In this document: positions 29,001 through 38,986 of the stretch, in pieces
Numbering within the stretch: position 1 is the stretch's first letter
How the letters are laid out: each line of letters begins with the position of its first letter
Assembly: GCA_028283825.1 (NCBI GenBank)
Contig: JAPWJW010000001.1
Coordinates: 62,001 to 126,000, forward strand
From: Azospirillaceae bacterium
Lineage (GTDB): Bacteria; Pseudomonadota; Alphaproteobacteria; Azospirillales; Azospirillaceae
DNA length: 64,000 nucleotides
Direction of reading: 5' to 3'
Made by a program: the position numbers and the translations under genes
Notes under the pieces: model-generated
Database searches by the model: none
What the model saw: only the letters and a program-made list of their open reading frames with translations
Told to the model about the DNA's origin: nothing

Positions 29001-32000
29001 CCGCCGCCCCGCAACCGACGGAAATCGCCATCGTCGCCATGGCCTGCCGCTTCCCCGGCGTCCGTGACGTCCAGGAATTCTGGCGCATGCTGCGCGACGG
29101 GCGGGAGGCCATCGCCAGCTTCAGTGATGAAGAGTTGCTGGCCCGGGGCGTGCCGGCCGACCTGCTGGCCGACCCGGCCTATGTGAAACGCGGCGCGGTG
29201 GTGGCCGGCATCGAGGATTTCGACGCCGACCTGTTCGGCTATTCCCCGCAAGAGGCCGCCCTGCTGGACCCGCAAAACCGCCTGTTCCTGGAATGCGTGT
29301 GGGAAGCGCTGGAGGCGGGGGGCCAGGCGGGTGAGGGCGGCAGCCGGGACATCGGCGTCTTCGCCGGGGCCGGGGTGAACACCTATTTCCTGAACAATCT
29401 GGCCGGTAATGCCGAGGTGCTGGAGACCTTCGGCAGCTTCCAGATCATGCTGGCCAACGACAAGGACTATCTGGCCACCCTGGCCTCCTACAAACTGAAC
29501 CTGACCGGCCCCAGCGCCACCGTGCAGACCGCGTGCTCCACCTCGCTGGTCGCCGTCCACCTGGCCTGCCAGAGCCTGATCAACGGCGAATGCGACCTGG
29601 CGCTGGCCGGCGGCGTCGCCCTGTCCACGCCGCAGGACCAGGGGTATCTGTACCAGGAAGGCATGATCCTGGCGCCGGACGGCCATTGCCGCCCCTTCGA
29701 TGCCCAGGCCGCCGGCACGCTGAACGGTGCGGGCGCCGGCGTGGTGCTGTTGCAGCCGCTGGCCCAGGCCCTGGCCCAGGGCAGCCCCATCCTGGGCATC
29801 ATCAAGGGCAGCGCCGTCAACAACGACGGCGCGCAGAAGGTGGGCTATACCGCCCCCAGCCCGGAGGGCCAGGCCCGCGTCATCGCCGAGGCCATGGCCG
29901 TGGCCGGCGTCCACCCCGACGAGGTCGGACTGGTGGAGGCCCACGGCACCGCCACCCCCCTGGGCGATCCCATTGAGATCGCCGCCCTGACACGCGCCTA
30001 CCGCGCGGGCGGCGACCGCATCGGCGGCTGCGCCGTGGGCTCGGTCAAAAGCAACATGGGTCACACCGGGGCCGCCGCCGGCGTGGCCGGCCTGATCAAG
30101 GCGACCCTCAGCCTGATGCACGGCCAGATCCCGCCGACCCTGCATTTCCAGACGCCCAACCCGGCGCTGGCCCTGGCCGACAGCCCCTTTTACGTCAACG
30201 GTGACCTGGTCGACTGGCCCGCAGCACCAGACGGCCGCGTGGCCGCCGTCAGTTCCTTCGGCATCGGCGGCACCAATGCCCATGTCGTGGTGGCGGAAAA
30301 CCGCTTTGCCGCCAGCGCCACTGTCCCGGCGCGGCGCCGTTGGCACCTGCTGCCCCTGTCGGCCAAGACGCCCGAGGCGCTGACGGCGCTGACCACGTCC
30401 CTGGCCCGACACCTGGAAACGGCGGATGTCGACCCGGCGGACGTGGCCCATACCCTGCGCACCGGCCGCCGCACCTTCGCCACCCGCACCTTCGCCGTGG
30501 GCCATACCCTGGCGGACCTGCGCCAATCGCTGGCGCCGGCACCCGCGGCGGCAGTGGCCAAACCCAGCCGGGGCGTCACCTTCATGTTCACCGGCCACGG
30601 CGGCCAGTCGGCCGGCATGACGCGCGGCCTGTATGAAACGGAGCCCGTGTTCCGCCAGGCCCTGGATGAACGCGCCGCCGTATTGAACGCCCGCACCGGC
30701 CTGGACGCCCTGGCCGTGCTGCATCCCACCCCCGGCCGCGAGGCCTGGGCGGAGGCGCAATTGCACCGCATGGACGTCAGCCAGCCGCTGATGTTCGTCG
30801 TGCAGATGGCGCTGGCCCGGCTGTGGCAGTCGTGGGGGGTGCGGCCCGAGGCGGTGATCGGCCACAGCAGCGGCGAATACGCCGCCGCCTGCCTGGCCGG
30901 CATCCTGTCGGAGGAGGACGCCCTGGCCCTGGTGGCGGCGCGCGGCCGGCTGATGGACCAGACGCCGGCCGGCGGCATGCTGGCCCTGCGCAACAGTGAA
31001 AGCGAGATCCGCGCCCTGCTGAACAGCACCGGGCTGAACAACCGCCTGTCGCTGGCCGTGGTCAACGCCGCCGACATGGGCGTGGTGTCGGGCCATGAGG
31101 ACGCGCTGGTGGAACTGCAGGCGCGGCTGGCCGACATGGGCGTGGACAGCCGCCGGCTGCAGGTGTCGCGCGGCGCCCATTCCTGCACCATGGACCCCAT
31201 CCTGCCGGCCTTCGCCGAGGTGGCAGGGGGCGTCAGCTATCATGCCCCCACCATCCCCTATTATTCCGGCATGACGGGCGGGCCGGTGGACGCGGCGACG
31301 ACGGCGCGGGCCGACTATTGGGTCCGCCACCTGCGGGAGGCCGTGCGGTTTGGCGACGGCATCGGCCAGGTGCTGGCGGATGGCGACACCGCGCTAGTGG
31401 AGATCGGCCCCGGTACTGCCCTGGGCACCTTCGCCAAGGCCCACACCACCTTCGACCCCGCCCGCCCGGTGGTGCCGTCCCTGCCCCATCCGCAGCAGGC
31501 GGCCGAGGGCGAGCAGGAGGACGATCTGATCGCCCGGTCGCTGGGCCGGCTGTGGCAGTCCGGCGTGACCGTCGACTGGCAGGCCTACGCCGGTGAGGAG
31601 GAGCGGCGACGGGTGCCCCTGCCGACATATCCTTTCCAGCGCCGGCGCTGCTGGATCGACCCGCCGGACGCGGCGGCGGCCCCCCGCAGCCTTCCCGCGC
31701 GCCCGGCCCGCAAGGCCGATCCCGCCGACTGGTTCCTGGTGCCCACCTGGCGACGTGCGGCCCCGCTGGCTGCCGGGGCGTTGCCGGACCGTGCGTTGCT
31801 GTTCGTGGGCGAAGGCGACGACGGCGGTCGCCTGGCCGATCACCTGCAAGCCCAAGGCTGCGCCGTCCTGTGCGTGCATCCCGGCGAGCGTTACGCCACC
31901 CCGGCAGCCGGGGTCGCCACCCTGCGGCCCGACATGGCGGCGGACTATGCCCGCCTGCTGGCCGATATCGCTGAAGTGCCCCGTACCGTCATCCACGCCT

Positions 32001-35000
32001 GGTCCCTGATCCCTGGCGACACCCGCCAGTTGGGCTTCACCAGCCTGTGTCTGCTGGGCCAGGCGCTGGGCAGCGGCATCCACGACCTGACCATCCTGGC
32101 AACCGGCCTGTCCGACGTGACGGGGACGGAGAACCTGGACCCGGAGCAGGCGCTGGCGGCGGGCCCCGCCATGGTCATCCCTCAGGAATATCCCAGCCAG
32201 CGCACCCAGTTGATCGATGTGGCCGGCGCCCCGGCAGCGGGCCTGCCCCAGCGGCTGGCGGCTGAGCTGGCGGCCCCGCACCGCGCCCCGCGCGTGGCCC
32301 TGCGCGGCGCCCACCGCTGGCTGCCGGCCTATGAGCCGCAGCGCCTGGCGGACACCGATCCCGTCCTGCGGACCTTGCGGCCGGGCGGCGTCTACCTCAT
32401 CACCGGCGGCCTGGGCGGCGTGGGACTGGAAATCGCCGGCCATTTGGCCAGCATCCATCAAGCGCGCCTGGTCCTGCTGGGCCGAAATGCGGCCAACCCC
32501 GTCCCGGCGGTGGTGGAGCGGGTGCGGGCGCTGGAAGCCGCCGGCGCCCAGGTTCGCCTGTTCGCCGCCGATGCCGGCGATGCCGACGCCATGGCCGCCG
32601 TGTTCGCGGCGGTGGAGGCCGAATGGGGGGGCATCAACGGCGTCATCCACGCGGCCGGCGCCGTCGGCCAGCGCATGCACCAGCCGCTGGACGAATACGA
32701 TCCGGCACAGGCGGCGGAGCAGTTCGCCGCCAAAGCGGACGGTGTCGCCATCCTGACCCGGCTGTTGCGCGATCAGGACGTGGATTTCTGCGTGCTCACG
32801 TCGTCCGTGGCCGCCGTGCTGGGCGGGCTGGGCCTCGCCGCCTACGCCGCCGCCAACGCCGCCTTGGACACGGCCGCGCAAATCGCGGAGCGGGAGGCGC
32901 CCGGCCGCTGGCTCAGCCTGAATTGGGACAGCTGGAACGTCGCACACAATGACGGGCGCGGCCCCGGCCAGGATTTGCGCGCGCTGGAGATGTCGGCGGC
33001 CGAGGGCTTGGGCGCCTTCCTGCGGGCGCTGCGCCACGGCACCAGCGCCCAGACGCTGGTGACCCCGGGCGACCTGGAACCCCGCCTGCGCCAATGGGTC
33101 AACCTGGCCCCACGTGAGGCGGCGCCCGTCGTGGTCCTGCTGCCCGAGGACGCGGCCGAGGACGGCGGCGTCGAGGGCGGCATCATCGCCATCTGGCGCA
33201 AGCTGCTGGGCCATGAGCGCATCCGGCCGGAGGACAATTTCTTCGACCTGGGCGGCCATTCCCTGCTGGCCACCCAGATCCTGGCCCAGATCCGCCACCG
33301 CTTCGGCGTGTCGCTGCCCATGCGCACCCTGTTCCGCATGCCCACCGCCCGCGCCCTGGCGCAGGCGGTGGAAGAGGCAATGGGACAGGCATCCAACACG
33401 GACGTCGCCCCGGTCCGCGACCGGCCGGCGGACGGCCCGTTGCCGCTGTCGTGGATGCAACAACAGCTGTGGGTCGCCCATCAACTGGACCCACGGTCGG
33501 CCGCCTACAACGTGCCCCTGGCCCTGCGCCTGACCGGCGCCCTGGACCGGCAGGCCCTGGCCCGCGCGCTGGAGGCGATCTTCCATCGGCATGAGGCGTT
33601 GCGCACCCGTTTCCCCCGCCATAACGGCATGCCGGCGCAGGAGGTGACGCCGCCCACGCCGCTGGACCTGCCCCTGACCTCGCTGGTCCATCTGCCGGCA
33701 CACGAGCGCGCGGCCGCCCAGGCCGCCTTCCTGGATGCGGCGGCGGCGGCCCCCTTCGACCTGGAGGCCGGCCCCACGTCCCGAGTCCATCTGCTGGAGG
33801 TGGCGGCGGACCAACACGTGCTGCTGGTGGCGATGCACCACATCGTCACCGACGGCTGGTCCCTGTCGGTGTTCATGCGGGAATTGGTCGCCCTGTACGC
33901 GGCCTTCGCCGAGGGCCGGCCGTCGCCCCTGGCCGCCCCCCCGGCGCAGTACGCCGACTTCGTCCGCTGGCAGCGCCAGGAATTGGGTGCGGACGCGTTG
34001 GCTCGGCAATTGGACTATTGGCGCCACCAGTTGAAGGGCCTGCCGGAACGCCATGGCCTGCTGGGCGACCGCCCCCTGTCGGAGGAACGCGGCTTCGACG
34101 CCAAGGTCGTCAGCCTGTCCCTGGGCGCCGACCTGACGCGCCAGGTGCGCGGCTACGCCCAGGCGCGGGGGCTGACGCCCTTCATGGTGCTGTTGGCGGG
34201 GTTCCACGGCCTGCTGTTCCGCTACACCAGCCTGGACGACCAGGCGGTGGCGGTCAGCGTGGCCAACCGCACCCAGCATTGGCAGGAAGACATCATCGGC
34301 TTCTTCGTCAACCTGCTGGTCCTGCGCGCCCGGCCCCAGGCGGACATGACGTTCGAGGCCCTGGCTGACGCGGTCCGGCGCACGGCGCTGGAGGCCTACG
34401 CCAACCAGGACCTGCCCTTCGCCCAGGTGGTGGAGGCGTTGGCGCCGCAACGGCGACGGAACCAGCATCCCTTGGCCCAGATCGGCTTCGTGCTGCACAA
34501 CCTGCCGCCGGCCCAACTGCCGGCCACCAGCCTGGTGGCGGAATTCACCGAAGCCAACAAGCACGCCAGCCAGTTCGACCTGCTGTTTTCCATCACCGAG
34601 ACCGGCGCGGAGGCGGGTGACGACCTGGCGCTGAGCGTGGAATACGCGACCGCGCTGTTCGACCGCGAAACCGCGGAACAACTGGCCCTGCATTACCGCG
34701 CCCTGCTGGCCGGCGCCGTCGCGGCACCGCGGACCGCCCTGTCGCACCTGCCCCTGCTGGCGGCGGAAGAGGCGACGATGATCCTGGACGTCTGGGGCCG
34801 CACCCCGGCGCCAGCGCCGGCCGGCATCACACCCCTGCCCCCGCCGGATGAGGCCCCGGCCACGCTGGTGGCCCTGGTCGACAGTCTGGCCAGGCGGCAG
34901 CCGCAGGCGGTGGCGCTGCGCTTCGGCGACCAGACCGTCCATTATGACCGCCTGATCGCCGATGCCGACCGCGTCGCCCATCATCTGGGCGGGCTGGGCC

Positions 35001-37438
35001 TAGCCGGCGGATCGCCGGTGTGCGTGGACCTGCCGCGCGGGCCGGCGCTGGTCATCGCCTTCCTGGGCGCCCTGAAGGCCGGCCTGGCCTATGCGCCCCT
35101 GGATCCGGCGGCACCGGAAGCCCGCCGCCAGGGCATCCTGGAGGATCTGGGCCATCCCCCGACCCTGACGGCCGGGGCGATGGACGCCATCCTGTCCGGC
35201 CCGGCGGCAGTGCCCTTCGACAGGGCCCCCGAGCCCGCCGACGTGGCCTATATCATCCACACCTCCGGTTCCACCGGCCGGCCCAAAGGCACCTTGCTGA
35301 CCCATGGCGGCCTGCTGGCACTGGCGCTGGAGCAACGCCGCCTGCTGGGCGTCCGGCCGGGTGATCGCGTGCTGCAAATGGCCAGCGCCGGCTTCGACGC
35401 CTCCGTCTGGGAATTCGTCCTGGCCCTGGGTGCGGGTGCCGAACTGGTACTGGCCCCCGCCGACGCCCTGCTGCCCGGCCCCGGCCTGGCGCAATTGCTG
35501 GACGACCAGGGCATCACCCACCTGACCATCACGCCCGCCGCCCTGGCCGCCCTGCCCCACCGGCCGCTGCCGGCGCTGCGCGTGCTGGTGGCGGCGGGTG
35601 CGGCCCTGCCCCCCGACCTGGTGGCGCTGTGGGGAGCGGGACGCACCTTCATCAACGCCTACGGCCCGACGGAGACGACAGTCTGCGCCACGCTGGCCCC
35701 CTGCGATGCCGCAAATGCCAAACCGCTGATCGGCCGGCCGCTGGCGGGCTGGACCGTGCGGGTGCGCGACCCCCAGGGCAACACCGTCCCGGCCGGCGTG
35801 GCAGGGGAACTGCACATTGGCGGCGTGGGCCTGGCACAGGGCTACTGGAACCAACCGGACCTGACCGCCCAGCGTTTCATCATCGATGCGGGCACGGGTG
35901 AGCGGCTGTACGCCACCGGTGACCGGGTCACCTGGCGGGCCGACCCCGATGGCGGGCCAGCGGCGCTGGAGTTCCTGGGCCGGCTGGACGAACAGCTGAA
36001 GGTCCGCGGCTTCCGCGTGGAGCCGGGCGAGGTGGAAGCGCGGTTGCGCCAAAACCCGGCCGTGACCCAGGCCGCCGTGGTCGGGTATCCCCGGCAGGCG
36101 CCCACCGACCTGGTGGCGTATGTGGTCCCCACCGCCGGTCCCACGGCCGACGATTTGGCCGCCCGGCTGCGCGCCGACCTGGCCGGGACACTACCCGGCT
36201 ACATGGTGCCGGGTTTCATCGTTTTGGTGGATGATCTGCCGCTGACCCCCAGCGGCAAGATCGACCTTGCCCGGTTGCCCGATCCACGCGGCAGTTTCAC
36301 CGACGACGGCTACCGCCCCCCCGTGGACGCGGTGGAAGAGACGCTGTGCGGACAGTGGCAAGCCATCCTGGGCATCGCCCGCATCGGCACGGCCACCAGT
36401 TTCTTCGATGCCGGCGGCACATCGCTGAAAGCGGTGGAGGCGATGGCGGCGGTGGAGCGGGCGTTCGGCCTGACGCTGCCCATCGCCACCCTGTTCCGCC
36501 ACCCCACCATCGCCGCCTTGGCGACACTGGTGCGTGACGGGGACCAGGCATCGGATGAGGACTGGTCGCCCCTGGTCCCATTGGCCGAGGGCGGCACCGG
36601 CACGCCCAGCTTCTGGTTCCCCGGCGTGGGCGGAACCGTGCTGTCCTTCGCGGCCCTGGCGCGACACCTGGCCCGACGCCAGGATGGGCCGGTTTATGCC
36701 CTGCAGCCGGCCGGCCTGGACGGCGTCACGCCGCCCGACGCGGACGTGGACAGCATGGCGGCGCGGGCCGTGGCCGCCATGCGTGAGGCCCAGCCCATCG
36801 GCCCCTATCGCCTGGGCGGGCATTCCTTCGGCGCCAAGGTGGCCTTCGCCGCCGCCCAGCAGCTGATCGCCGCCGGACAGGCGGTGGAACTGCTGACCGT
36901 CATTGATGGCTACGCCCCTGGCCCGGCCTTGCTGACCGGGGCCCGCGACATGGATGACGGCCAATGGCTGGCCGCCGTGCTGGAGGAATTGGCCGCCGCC
37001 GCCGGCCATCCGCTGACGCTGGGACCCAGCCATTTCGCGGGCAAGGATATCGACACGGCGCTCAATGAGGCCCGCGACCTGCTGCGCGCCCATCGCCTGC
37101 CCGACGTGGCCGGCGGTCATCTGCGTGGCATGATCCGCCTGATGCGGGCCAACGCGGCCATGGAATACGCCCCGGCGGGCTTCACGCCTGTGCCGCTGCT
37201 GCTGCTGCGGGCGGCGGACACGCTGGCCCGGCCGGACCGCGCGCAGTTGCCGGGAACCTTGCAGGGGGATGATCTGGGTTGGACGGGCTACAGCGACGGC
37301 CCCTTGGCCGTACACACCCTGCCCGGCAATCATTTCTCCGTGCTGGCCGATCCCGTCGCCGAAAGCCTGGCCGATCTGTGCCTGACCCATTGGGCAAAGG
37401 GGGACACCATCACGACGCTGCGCGGGGTGGCCGAGTAA
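28997..37438 (+). CDS. Terminal PKS-NRPS, 2813 aa: KS-AT-KR-T-C-A-T-TE
   Basis: Domains: KS (7-437; Cys180 in QTACSTS), AT (about 528-828; Ser624 in GHSSGE), KR (about 908-1365), T (FFDLGGHSL), C (about 1478-1920; HHIVTDGWS), A (about 1948-2430), T (FFDAGGTSL), thioesterase (about 2532-2811; Ser2610 in GGHSFGA, His in GNHFSVL). The A pocket reads D-A-W-T-V-A-A-V-C-K, a standard phenylalanine code. The AT is odd: GHGGQ replaces GQGxQ, and the specificity motif is RGAH rather than HAFH or YASH, so the extender may not be plain malonyl; the catalytic His is kept. One ketide unit and one Phe are added, then the TE frees the chain by hydrolysis or cyclisation. Stop TAA is 13 bases from the stop of the convergent exporter gene. 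Confidence 0.96.
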   Translation: MTAAPQPTEIAIVAMACRFPGVRDVQEFWRMLRDGREAIASFSDEELLARGVPADLLADPAYVKRGAVVAGIEDFDADLFGYSPQEAALLDPQNRLFLECVWEALEAGGQAGEGGSRDIGVFAGAGVNTYFLNNLAGNAEVLETFGSFQIMLANDKDYLATLASYKLNLTGPSATVQTACSTSLVAVHLACQSLINGECDLALAGGVALSTPQDQGYLYQEGMILAPDGHCRPFDAQAAGTLNGAGAGVVLLQPLAQALAQGSPILGIIKGSAVNNDGAQKVGYTAPSPEGQARVIAEAMAVAGVHPDEVGLVEAHGTATPLGDPIEIAALTRAYRAGGDRIGGCAVGSVKSNMGHTGAAAGVAGLIKATLSLMHGQIPPTLHFQTPNPALALADSPFYVNGDLVDWPAAPDGRVAAVSSFGIGGTNAHVVVAENRFAASATVPARRRWHLLPLSAKTPEALTALTTSLARHLETADVDPADVAHTLRTGRRTFATRTFAVGHTLADLRQSLAPAPAAAVAKPSRGVTFMFTGHGGQSAGMTRGLYETEPVFRQALDERAAVLNARTGLDALAVLHPTPGREAWAEAQLHRMDVSQPLMFVVQMALARLWQSWGVRPEAVIGHSSGEYAAACLAGILSEEDALALVAARGRLMDQTPAGGMLALRNSESEIRALLNSTGLNNRLSLAVVNAADMGVVSGHEDALVELQARLADMGVDSRRLQVSRGAHSCTMDPILPAFAEVAGGVSYHAPTIPYYSGMTGGPVDAATTARADYWVRHLREAVRFGDGIGQVLADGDTALVEIGPGTALGTFAKAHTTFDPARPVVPSLPHPQQAAEGEQEDDLIARSLGRLWQSGVTVDWQAYAGEEERRRVPLPTYPFQRRRCWIDPPDAAAAPRSLPARPARKADPADWFLVPTWRRAAPLAAGALPDRALLFVGEGDDGGRLADHLQAQGCAVLCVHPGERYATPAAGVATLRPDMAADYARLLADIAEVPRTVIHAWSLIPGDTRQLGFTSLCLLGQALGSGIHDLTILATGLSDVTGTENLDPEQALAAGPAMVIPQEYPSQRTQLIDVAGAPAAGLPQRLAAELAAPHRAPRVALRGAHRWLPAYEPQRLADTDPVLRTLRPGGVYLITGGLGGVGLEIAGHLASIHQARLVLLGRNAANPVPAVVERVRALEAAGAQVRLFAADAGDADAMAAVFAAVEAEWGGINGVIHAAGAVGQRMHQPLDEYDPAQAAEQFAAKADGVAILTRLLRDQDVDFCVLTSSVAAVLGGLGLAAYAAANAALDTAAQIAEREAPGRWLSLNWDSWNVAHNDGRGPGQDLRALEMSAAEGLGAFLRALRHGTSAQTLVTPGDLEPRLRQWVNLAPREAAPVVVLLPEDAAEDGGVEGGIIAIWRKLLGHERIRPEDNFFDLGGHSLLATQILAQIRHRFGVSLPMRTLFRMPTARALAQAVEEAMGQASNTDVAPVRDRPADGPLPLSWMQQQLWVAHQLDPRSAAYNVPLALRLTGALDRQALARALEAIFHRHEALRTRFPRHNGMPAQEVTPPTPLDLPLTSLVHLPAHERAAAQAAFLDAAAAAPFDLEAGPTSRVHLLEVAADQHVLLVAMHHIVTDGWSLSVFMRELVALYAAFAEGRPSPLAAPPAQYADFVRWQRQELGADALARQLDYWRHQLKGLPERHGLLGDRPLSEERGFDAKVVSLSLGADLTRQVRGYAQARGLTPFMVLLAGFHGLLFRYTSLDDQAVAVSVANRTQHWQEDIIGFFVNLLVLRARPQADMTFEALADAVRRTALEAYANQDLPFAQVVEALAPQRRRNQHPLAQIGFVLHNLPPAQLPATSLVAEFTEANKHASQFDLLFSITETGAEAGDDLALSVEYATALFDRETAEQLALHYRALLAGAVAAPRTALSHLPLLAAEEATMILDVWGRTPAPAPAGITPLPPPDEAPATLVALVDSLARRQPQAVALRFGDQTVHYDRLIADADRVAHHLGGLGLAGGSPVCVDLPRGPALVIAFLGALKAGLAYAPLDPAAPEARRQGILEDLGHPPTLTAGAMDAILSGPAAVPFDRAPEPADVAYIIHTSGSTGRPKGTLLTHGGLLALALEQRRLLGVRPGDRVLQMASAGFDASVWEFVLALGAGAELVLAPADALLPGPGLAQLLDDQGITHLTITPAALAALPHRPLPALRVLVAAGAALPPDLVALWGAGRTFINAYGPTETTVCATLAPCDAANAKPLIGRPLAGWTVRVRDPQGNTVPAGVAGELHIGGVGLAQGYWNQPDLTAQRFIIDAGTGERLYATGDRVTWRADPDGGPAALEFLGRLDEQLKVRGFRVEPGEVEARLRQNPAVTQAAVVGYPRQAPTDLVAYVVPTAGPTADDLAARLRADLAGTLPGYMVPGFIVLVDDLPLTPSGKIDLARLPDPRGSFTDDGYRPPVDAVEETLCGQWQAILGIARIGTATSFFDAGGTSLKAVEAMAAVERAFGLTLPIATLFRHPTIAALATLVRDGDQASDEDWSPLVPLAEGGTGTPSFWFPGVGGTVLSFAALARHLARRQDGPVYALQPAGLDGVTPPDADVDSMAARAVAAMREAQPIGPYRLGGHSFGAKVAFAAAQQLIAAGQAVELLTVIDGYAPGPALLTGARDMDDGQWLAAVLEELAAAAGHPLTLGPSHFAGKDIDTALNEARDLLRAHRLPDVAGGHLRGMIRLMRANAAMEYAPAGFTPVPLLLLRAADTLARPDRAQLPGTLQGDDLGWTGYSDGPLAVHTLPGNHFSVLADPVAESLADLCLTHWAKGDTITTLRGVAE

Positions 37439-37451
37439 GGCATGAGCCCCC

Positions 37452-38906
37452 TCACCCCGGCGCGCGGCCTGGCCTCAACGCCAGGGCGCCAACGGCTGCC
37501 GCCAGGGCGCAGCACGCGGCGGCGGCGAGAAACGCCACCTGGTAGCCGCCGTTGAGGGCGACGCGCGGCTCCAGCCCGGCGATCTCCAGGGACTTCGTCT
37601 GGTGGGCCGCGTAGCTCGACAGAACCGCGAGCCAAAACGCGCCCCCCATCGCGAAGGAGGTGTTGACCACCCCGGACGCCAGGCCCGTCTCATTCTCCGC
37701 GACCCCATTGATCGCGGCCAGCAGCATGGGGTTGACGGCGAACCCGGCGCCGACGCCGAACAGCAGCATGCCGGGCAGGATGTCGGTGGTGAAGCTTGCC
37801 GCCACCGGCAGGCGCGACAAAAGGAACAGGCCACAGGCGGCCAGCGCCAGGCCAGAAACCAGGGACCACCGGATGCCGACCTTGTTGACCGTCCAACCCG
37901 ACAGCCCCAGGGACAACAGGGCCATCGTCAGGTTGGTCGGCAGGAACGCCAATCCCACATCGACCGGCCCATACCCCTGGACGAATTGCAGATAGAGCGA
38001 CGACAGGAAGAACCAGGTGAACAGCGCCGCCGCCCAAAGCATCACGATCACATTGCCGGCGGAGACATTGCGATTGCGGAATAGACCCAGGGGCATCAGC
38101 GGCGACTTGGCCCGCGATTCCGCCACCAGGAACACACCGAACAGGATGGCCGCCAGAACGGCGCACCCGACGATGGGGGTTGAGGCCCAGCCCCAGGCGT
38201 TGCCGTTCACAATGGCGTAGACGGCAAGCATCAGCGCCGCCGTCCCGGTCAGGGCGCCGAAAATGTCCAGGCCGCCGGACGCCGGCCGCTGATGATCACG
38301 CGACAGCAGGCGGAAGGACAGTAGGATCACCGCCAGCCCGATCGGCAGGTTGATCAGGAAAATCCAGCGCCAGCCGAGGCCGCCGGTCAACAGCCCGCCC
38401 ACCATCGCGCCGATGCCGCTGCCACTGGCGCAGACGAAGCCGTAGACGCCCATCGCCACGGCCCGTTCCTTCGCCTCAGTGAACAGGCCCATGATCAGGG
38501 ACAGCGCCACGGCGGTGACGACCGCCCCACCGAACCCTTGCGCCGCGCGCGCGGCGATCAGGAAAAGGGGCGTCCCCGCGACGCCGCAGGCGAACGACCC
38601 CAGCGTGAAGACTCCGATGCCGATGATGAAAAGCTTCCGGTGCCCATACAAATCGCCCAGACGCCCGCCGAGCAGCAGGAAGCCGCCAAAAAACAGGAAA
38701 TAGGCATTCACGATCCAGGCGATCGACGTCAGCGGAAACGCCAGGTCCGTCTCAATGGACGGCAGCGCGACATTGACGATGTTGGAGTCCAGCATGATCA
38801 TCAGCACGCCGAGGCACAGGACACCCAGCGCCAGCCATCGCCGGGGGTTGCCCACGGATATTTCCGCCGGCACCGCGGCGTCGTGGATGATCACCTGTTC
38901 CGTCAT
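37452..38906 (-). CDS. MFS drug/siderophore exporter, DHA2 (EmrB/QacA) family, 14 TM
   Basis: A 484-residue inner-membrane protein if started at 38906, where the ATG (MTEQVIIHDAA) follows a good GGGAGAAG ribosome site. An alternative ATG at 38990 overlaps the isochorismate synthase stop and would add 28 low-quality residues. The sequence shows many hydrophobic spans, motif A in the first loop (GGRLGDLYGHRK), the D1-like start (LDSNIVNVALPSI) and a motif-C-like stretch (GSGIGAMVGGLLTGGLG). The length and pattern fit the 14-helix drug:proton antiporters. It sits in one - strand operon with the isochorismate synthase and so behind a putative TetR/Fur-controlled promoter, which makes siderophore export its most likely job. 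Export of the region 1 product is possible but less supported by context. Confidence 0.9.
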   Translation of the reverse strand: MTEQVIIHDAAVPAEISVGNPRRWLALGVLCLGVLMIMLDSNIVNVALPSIETDLAFPLTSIAWIVNAYFLFFGGFLLLGGRLGDLYGHRKLFIIGIGVFTLGSFACGVAGTPLFLIAARAAQGFGGAVVTAVALSLIMGLFTEAKERAVAMGVYGFVCASGSGIGAMVGGLLTGGLGWRWIFLINLPIGLAVILLSFRLLSRDHQRPASGGLDIFGALTGTAALMLAVYAIVNGNAWGWASTPIVGCAVLAAILFGVFLVAESRAKSPLMPLGLFRNRNVSAGNVIVMLWAAALFTWFFLSSLYLQFVQGYGPVDVGLAFLPTNLTMALLSLGLSGWTVNKVGIRWSLVSGLALAACGLFLLSRLPVAASFTTDILPGMLLFGVGAGFAVNPMLLAAINGVAENETGLASGVVNTSFAMGGAFWLAVLSSYAAHQTKSLEIAGLEPRVALNGGYQVAFLAAAACCALAAAVGALALRPGRAPG

Positions 38907-38986
38907 GGTCTTCTCCCATCGCGGCGCGTCCTGACCCGGGCGCCCGCGAAACCTGCTAGGCTGCAAACTCAAGGATTTGGGCGCCG

